A DNA stretch of 64,000 bases from Ruminococcus sp. GTDB taxonomy: Bacteria > Bacillota > Clostridia > Oscillospirales > Ruminococcaceae. A program made the translations under genes and the position numbers. The stretch covers positions 1 through 64,000 of the forward strand of contig JAGCYM010000011.1 of assembly GCA_017960805.1 (NCBI GenBank), in the 5' to 3' direction. Shown one piece after another: positions 61,111 to 64,000 of the stretch (the first letter of the stretch is position 1; each line of letters starts with the position of its first letter). A model generated the notes under the pieces. The model did not search any database. It was not told the origin of the DNA and worked only from the letters and a program-made list of their open reading frames with translations.

Positions 61111-62148
61111 TCAGCAGATGATTACGCCTTCCTCAGACTCAACAAGCTCACCGAGAACATAAGCGTCCTCGCCTGCTGCCTTTATTGCTGCAACAGCCTT
61201 GTCTGCGTCGTTCTTGTCTACGCATACAACCATACCTACGCCCATGTTGAACGTATTGAACATGTCACGCTCAGGAATGTCACCGCAACGTTTGATGAGA
61301 TCAAATATAGGAAGAACCTGTACTGCATTACGCTCAATCTTAGCAGCAAGATTGCTCGGGAGCGAACGCGGAATGTTCTCATAGAATCCGCCACCTGTGA
61401 TGTGAGATATTGACTTGACATTTACTGCGTCAATAAGGCTCATAACTGCCTTAACATAAATTCTTGTAGGTGTCAGAAGTGTTTCACCGAGAGTAGCTCC
61501 AAGATCATCAAAATGCATGCTGAGCTTCTCTTCATTTACATCAAACACGCTTCTTACAAGTGAGAAGCCGTTTGAATGAACACCGCTTGACTTGATGGCA
61601 ATGAGAACGTCTCCTGCCTTCTGGGTCTCAGGCTTAAGGATCTTGTCCTTGTCAACAACGCCTACTGAAAAACCAGCGAGATCGTACTCATCCTCAGGCA
61701 TAAGACCAGGATGCTCAGCAGTTTCATCGCCGATAAGAGCACACTGAGCCTGAACGCAGCCTTCTGCTACGCCGGATACGATTTTAGCTATCTTTTCGGG
61801 AATATTCTTTCCACAGGCAATATAATCAAGGAAGAACTGTGGCTTAGCGCCGCAGCAGATAATATCGTTCACACACATTGCAACGCAGTCGATACCGACT
61901 GTATCATGCTTGTCCAGGATGAACGCGATCTTGATCTTTGTGCCTACTCCGTCAGTTCCCGAAACGAGAACGGGCTTGCTTATACCAGTGAGGTCAAGCT
62001 CAAAAAGACCGCCGAAGCCGCCGATACCTGAAAGAACGCCGGGCACCATAGTGCGCGCTATGTGCTGCTTCATAAGCTCGACTGACTTGTAGCCGGCAGT
62101 TACGTCAACGCCTGCCTTCTTGTAGCTTTCGGAAAAACTGTTGTTCAT
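61111..62148 (-). CDS. purM: Phosphoribosylformylglycinamidine cyclo-ligase (AIR synthetase)
   Basis: Closes FGAM to AIR with ATP, the fifth purine step. Motifs include [64 protein letters not shown] and [18 protein letters not shown]. Length 345 is normal. It lies about 100 bases after purF with AAGGAGG before the ATG. Confidence 0.97.
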   Translation of the reverse strand: MNNSFSESYKKAGVDVTAGYKSVELMKQHIARTMVPGVLSGIGGFGGLFELDLTGISKPVLVSGTDGVGTKIKIAFILDKHDTVGIDCVAMCVNDIICCGAKPQFFLDYIACGKNIPEKIAKIVSGVAEGCVQAQCALIGDETAEHPGLMPEDEYDLAGFSVGVVDKDKILKPETQKAGDVLIAIKSSGVHSNGFSLVRSVFDVNEEKLSMHFDDLGATLGETLLTPTRIYVKAVMSLIDAVNVKSISHITGGGFYENIPRSLPSNLAAKIERNAVQVLPIFDLIKRCGDIPERDMFNTFNMGVGMVVCVDKNDADKAVAAIKAAGEDAYVLGELVESEEGVIIC

Positions 62149-62252
62149 TGGGTCTTCCTCCTTGTAATGGGGTGTACAGGACTAACGCCAAAGCATCAGT
62201 CCCAAACGTATGTATATTGCAGAAAGGTAAATGCCTCTCCGCTTGTTTTTAA

Positions 62253-63677
62253 TTATTCATTGCCGCTCCAGCAGTATGTGCAGAGATTGCACTCAGGAAG
62301 GCCTACTGCCTTAACCTTTCCGGGAAGTGACTGGAACTCGAGAGATGTGAGCTTGAGACGACGGCATATCTCGTCGCGCATACGCTGACCTCTCTCTGTA
62401 TTTGTATCACTGTATTCAGCGATATACTTAACGCCCTCTTCGCCCTCAAATTCATCAATTATCTGACGTGCAATGAGCTCGAGTTCTGAGTGACTGCGTG
62501 AGAAGTTAAGATACTTGCAGCCGTACATGATCGGAGGGCATGCTGAACGCATATGTACTTCCTTGGCACCATTCTCGTAAAGGAACTCAACAGTCTCCCT
62601 CATCTGTGTACCACGAACTATACTGTCATCTACAAAGAGAAGCTTCTTGCCCTCAATAAGCTCGTGAACAGGAATAAGCTTCATCTTTGCAACCACGTTT
62701 CTCATGCTCTGGTTTGTAGGCATGAAGCTTCGCGGCCATGTAGGAGTATACTTTATGAAAGGGCGCGCAAACGGAATACCGCTTCTGTTTGCGTATCCGA
62801 TAGCGTGAGGCGTACCTGAGTCAGGAACTCCGCACACATAATCAACATCAGGAAGCTTGCCTGCGGCAATGTCATTCTCAGCCATTATCTCGCCGTTGCG
62901 TGTACGCATTACCTCTACGTTTACGCCTTCGTAGCAAGCTGTAGGATAGCCATAATAGGTCCAGAGGAACGTACAGACCTTCATTTTTGAAGGATCTCCC
63001 TCTGCCATGACTTCAACACCTTCAGCTGTCATGCGGATTATCTCGCCTGGCTGAAGTTCCTTGTAAGTCTCATAGCCTAGTTTCTGGAAAGCAAAGCTCT
63101 CAGTTGAGAGACAGAAGCCATCCCAGCGCTTACCTATGACAATAGGAAGTCTTCCGTATTTGTCACGGGCAGCTATGATACTGTCCTTTGTAAGAATGAT
63201 AAGGGACATTGTTCCCTCGATCTTTTCCTGTGCATAGCGGATACCGTCAACAAAGCTGCCTCTCTGGGCGATAAGTGCACCGATAAGATCACCGGAGTTG
63301 ATATTTCCGCTTGACATTGCTTCAAAATTTGCACAGCCACTCTCAAGAAGCTCGTCAACAAGAGCATCGGCATTGCGGATGATACCAACTGAGCATACCG
63401 CGTACAGTCCCATCTTTGAACGCACAAGAATAGGCTGAGGATCCGTATCGCTGATACAGCCGATACAGAGCTTGCCTCTCATGTTTACAACGTCATCCTC
63501 AAATTTTGTTCTGAACGGTGAATTTTCTATACTGTGAATGTTTCTCTGAAATCCTTTATCCTCAGAATACGAGGTCATACCGCCACGGCGTGTACCAAGA
63601 TGTGAGTGGTAATCCGTGCCGAAAAAAACATCAGTAATGCAGTCATTTTTGGAAGCTGCACCGAAAAATCCGCCCAT
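62253..63677 (-). CDS. purF: Amidophosphoribosyltransferase-like protein lacking the catalytic N-terminal cysteine
   Basis: PurF makes phosphoribosylamine from PRPP and glutamine-derived ammonia. The phosphoribosyltransferase part is intact (CGVPDSGTPHAIGYANRSG, LLFVDDSIVRGTQ). The glutaminase part begins MGGFFGAASK where active enzymes have Met-Cys-Gly, so the nucleophile is Gly. The usual HNGN motif reads CSVGIIRN at about 95-102. The start is secure: GGGAG lies eight bases upstream and the purC stop is in the same frame two codons before. C-terminal CNLCTYC resembles Fe-S ligands of Bacillus PurF. Length is 474. Confidence 0.85.
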   Translation of the reverse strand: MGGFFGAASKNDCITDVFFGTDYHSHLGTRRGGMTSYSEDKGFQRNIHSIENSPFRTKFEDDVVNMRGKLCIGCISDTDPQPILVRSKMGLYAVCSVGIIRNADALVDELLESGCANFEAMSSGNINSGDLIGALIAQRGSFVDGIRYAQEKIEGTMSLIILTKDSIIAARDKYGRLPIVIGKRWDGFCLSTESFAFQKLGYETYKELQPGEIIRMTAEGVEVMAEGDPSKMKVCTFLWTYYGYPTACYEGVNVEVMRTRNGEIMAENDIAAGKLPDVDYVCGVPDSGTPHAIGYANRSGIPFARPFIKYTPTWPRSFMPTNQSMRNVVAKMKLIPVHELIEGKKLLFVDDSIVRGTQMRETVEFLYENGAKEVHMRSACPPIMYGCKYLNFSRSHSELELIARQIIDEFEGEEGVKYIAEYSDTNTERGQRMRDEICRRLKLTSLEFQSLPGKVKAVGLPECNLCTYCWSGNE

Positions 63678-63680
63678 ATA

Positions 63681-64000
63681 TTATTCTCCCATAAGTCTCT
63701 TCATGATTTCCTGATAAGCTTCTTCTACGCCGCCCATATCTCTGCGGAAACGATCCTTGTCAAGTTTCTCGTGAGTTGTGGAATCCCAGAAACGGCATGT
63801 ATCGGGAGAGATCTCATCAGCAAGAATGATAGTTCCGTCAGCTGTCTTACCGAATTCGATCTTGAAGTCAATAAGGTCAATGTTGAGTCCCTTGAAGAAC
63901 TTAACCATGAACTCATTTACCTTGAATGCGTACTTAGCTATTGTATCAATCTCTTCCTTTGTTGCAATGCCAAGAGCAAGTGCATAGTAGTCGTTGATGA
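63681..64000 (-). CDS. purC: SAICAR synthetase, C-terminal part (cut by window edge)
   Basis: Joins CAIR and aspartate, the eighth purine step by the usual numbering. About 106 residues are inside the window, including [43 protein letters not shown] and the typical C-terminal [17 protein letters not shown]. It runs off the right edge at its 5' end. It ends four bases before purF, in the same frame, so the two are co-translated. Confidence 0.93.
   Translation of the reverse strand, partial: INDYYALALGIATKEEIDTIAKYAFKVNEFMVKFFKGLNIDLIDFKIEFGKTADGTIILADEISPDTCRFWDSTTHEKLDKDRFRRDMGGVEEAYQEIMKRLMGE

Noticed and set aside
1..64000. CRISPR array, insertion sequence or prophage
   Set aside because: No regularly spaced direct repeats, transposase motif, terminal inverted repeats around a gene, or phage structural genes were found in either strand.

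Overview
The window looks like chromosomal DNA of a Ruminococcus-type Firmicute (Oscillospiraceae). This rests on a low-to-medium GC Gram-positive gene set with strong AGGAGG-type ribosome binding sites, a cell-surface protein with a C-terminal dockerin of the ruminococcal kind, a bacterial expansin carrying a dockerin-like calcium loop, many Cys-lipoproteins, NfnAB-type energy metabolism and a spoIVB homologue. Species cannot be fixed from the sequence. I see no CRISPR array, prophage, insertion sequence or rRNA operon.

Layout. 1-0.7 kb: end fragment of a small membrane-protein gene and a three-gene tRNA operon (Gly, Arg, His). 0.7-8.6 kb: a duplicated promoter/operator module driving an unusual operon of two sugar-type ABC permeases, an HlyD-like adaptor, a MacB-periplasmic-domain protein and an 806-residue solute-binding lipoprotein. 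8.6-17.3 kb: a two-component system divergent from a MacAB-like export operon whose proteins share Gly/Met/Pro/Phe-rich low-complexity segments. 17.3-24.6 kb: spoIVB, HPr, trmD-rimM behind two paralogous secreted proteins, and purB. 24.6-30.7 kb: an orphan solute-binding lipoprotein, nfnAB, a LysR regulator and a sugar acetyltransferase. 30.8-35.3 kb: a DUF3592-like protein and an alpha/beta hydrolase-murF-ddl operon for peptidoglycan precursors. 35.4-39.3 kb: a secreted subtilase and a SUFU-domain protein. 39.3-43.7 kb: three tandem paralogous lipoproteins of unknown function. 43.8-46.1 kb: a small, apparently frameshifted gene and recG. 46.1-51.8 kb: a BspA-like leucine-rich-repeat dockerin protein, a lipoprotein with two similar halves, purD and a membrane protein. 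51.8-55.9 kb: fakA-yloU and a membrane diguanylate cyclase. 55.9-64 kb: a purine cluster read leftward (purC, purF, purM, then expansin, DUF3592, purN, a CmpB-like membrane protein, PurO-type IMP cyclohydrolase and a stand-alone AICAR transformylase).

How the genes work together. Purine synthesis dominates: purB, purD, purC, purF, purM and purN are here. The last two steps are carried by separate proteins (AICAR transformylase plus an archaeal-type PurO) instead of one bifunctional PurH. The PurF protein has no N-terminal cysteine nucleophile, so glutamine-dependent activity is doubtful. The expansin and the dockerin protein point to plant-fibre degradation. The most system-like novelties are the hybrid import/export operon at 1.3-8.5 kb, the low-complexity-rich export cluster at 10.9-17.2 kb, and the tandem lipoprotein triplet at 39.3-43.6 kb.
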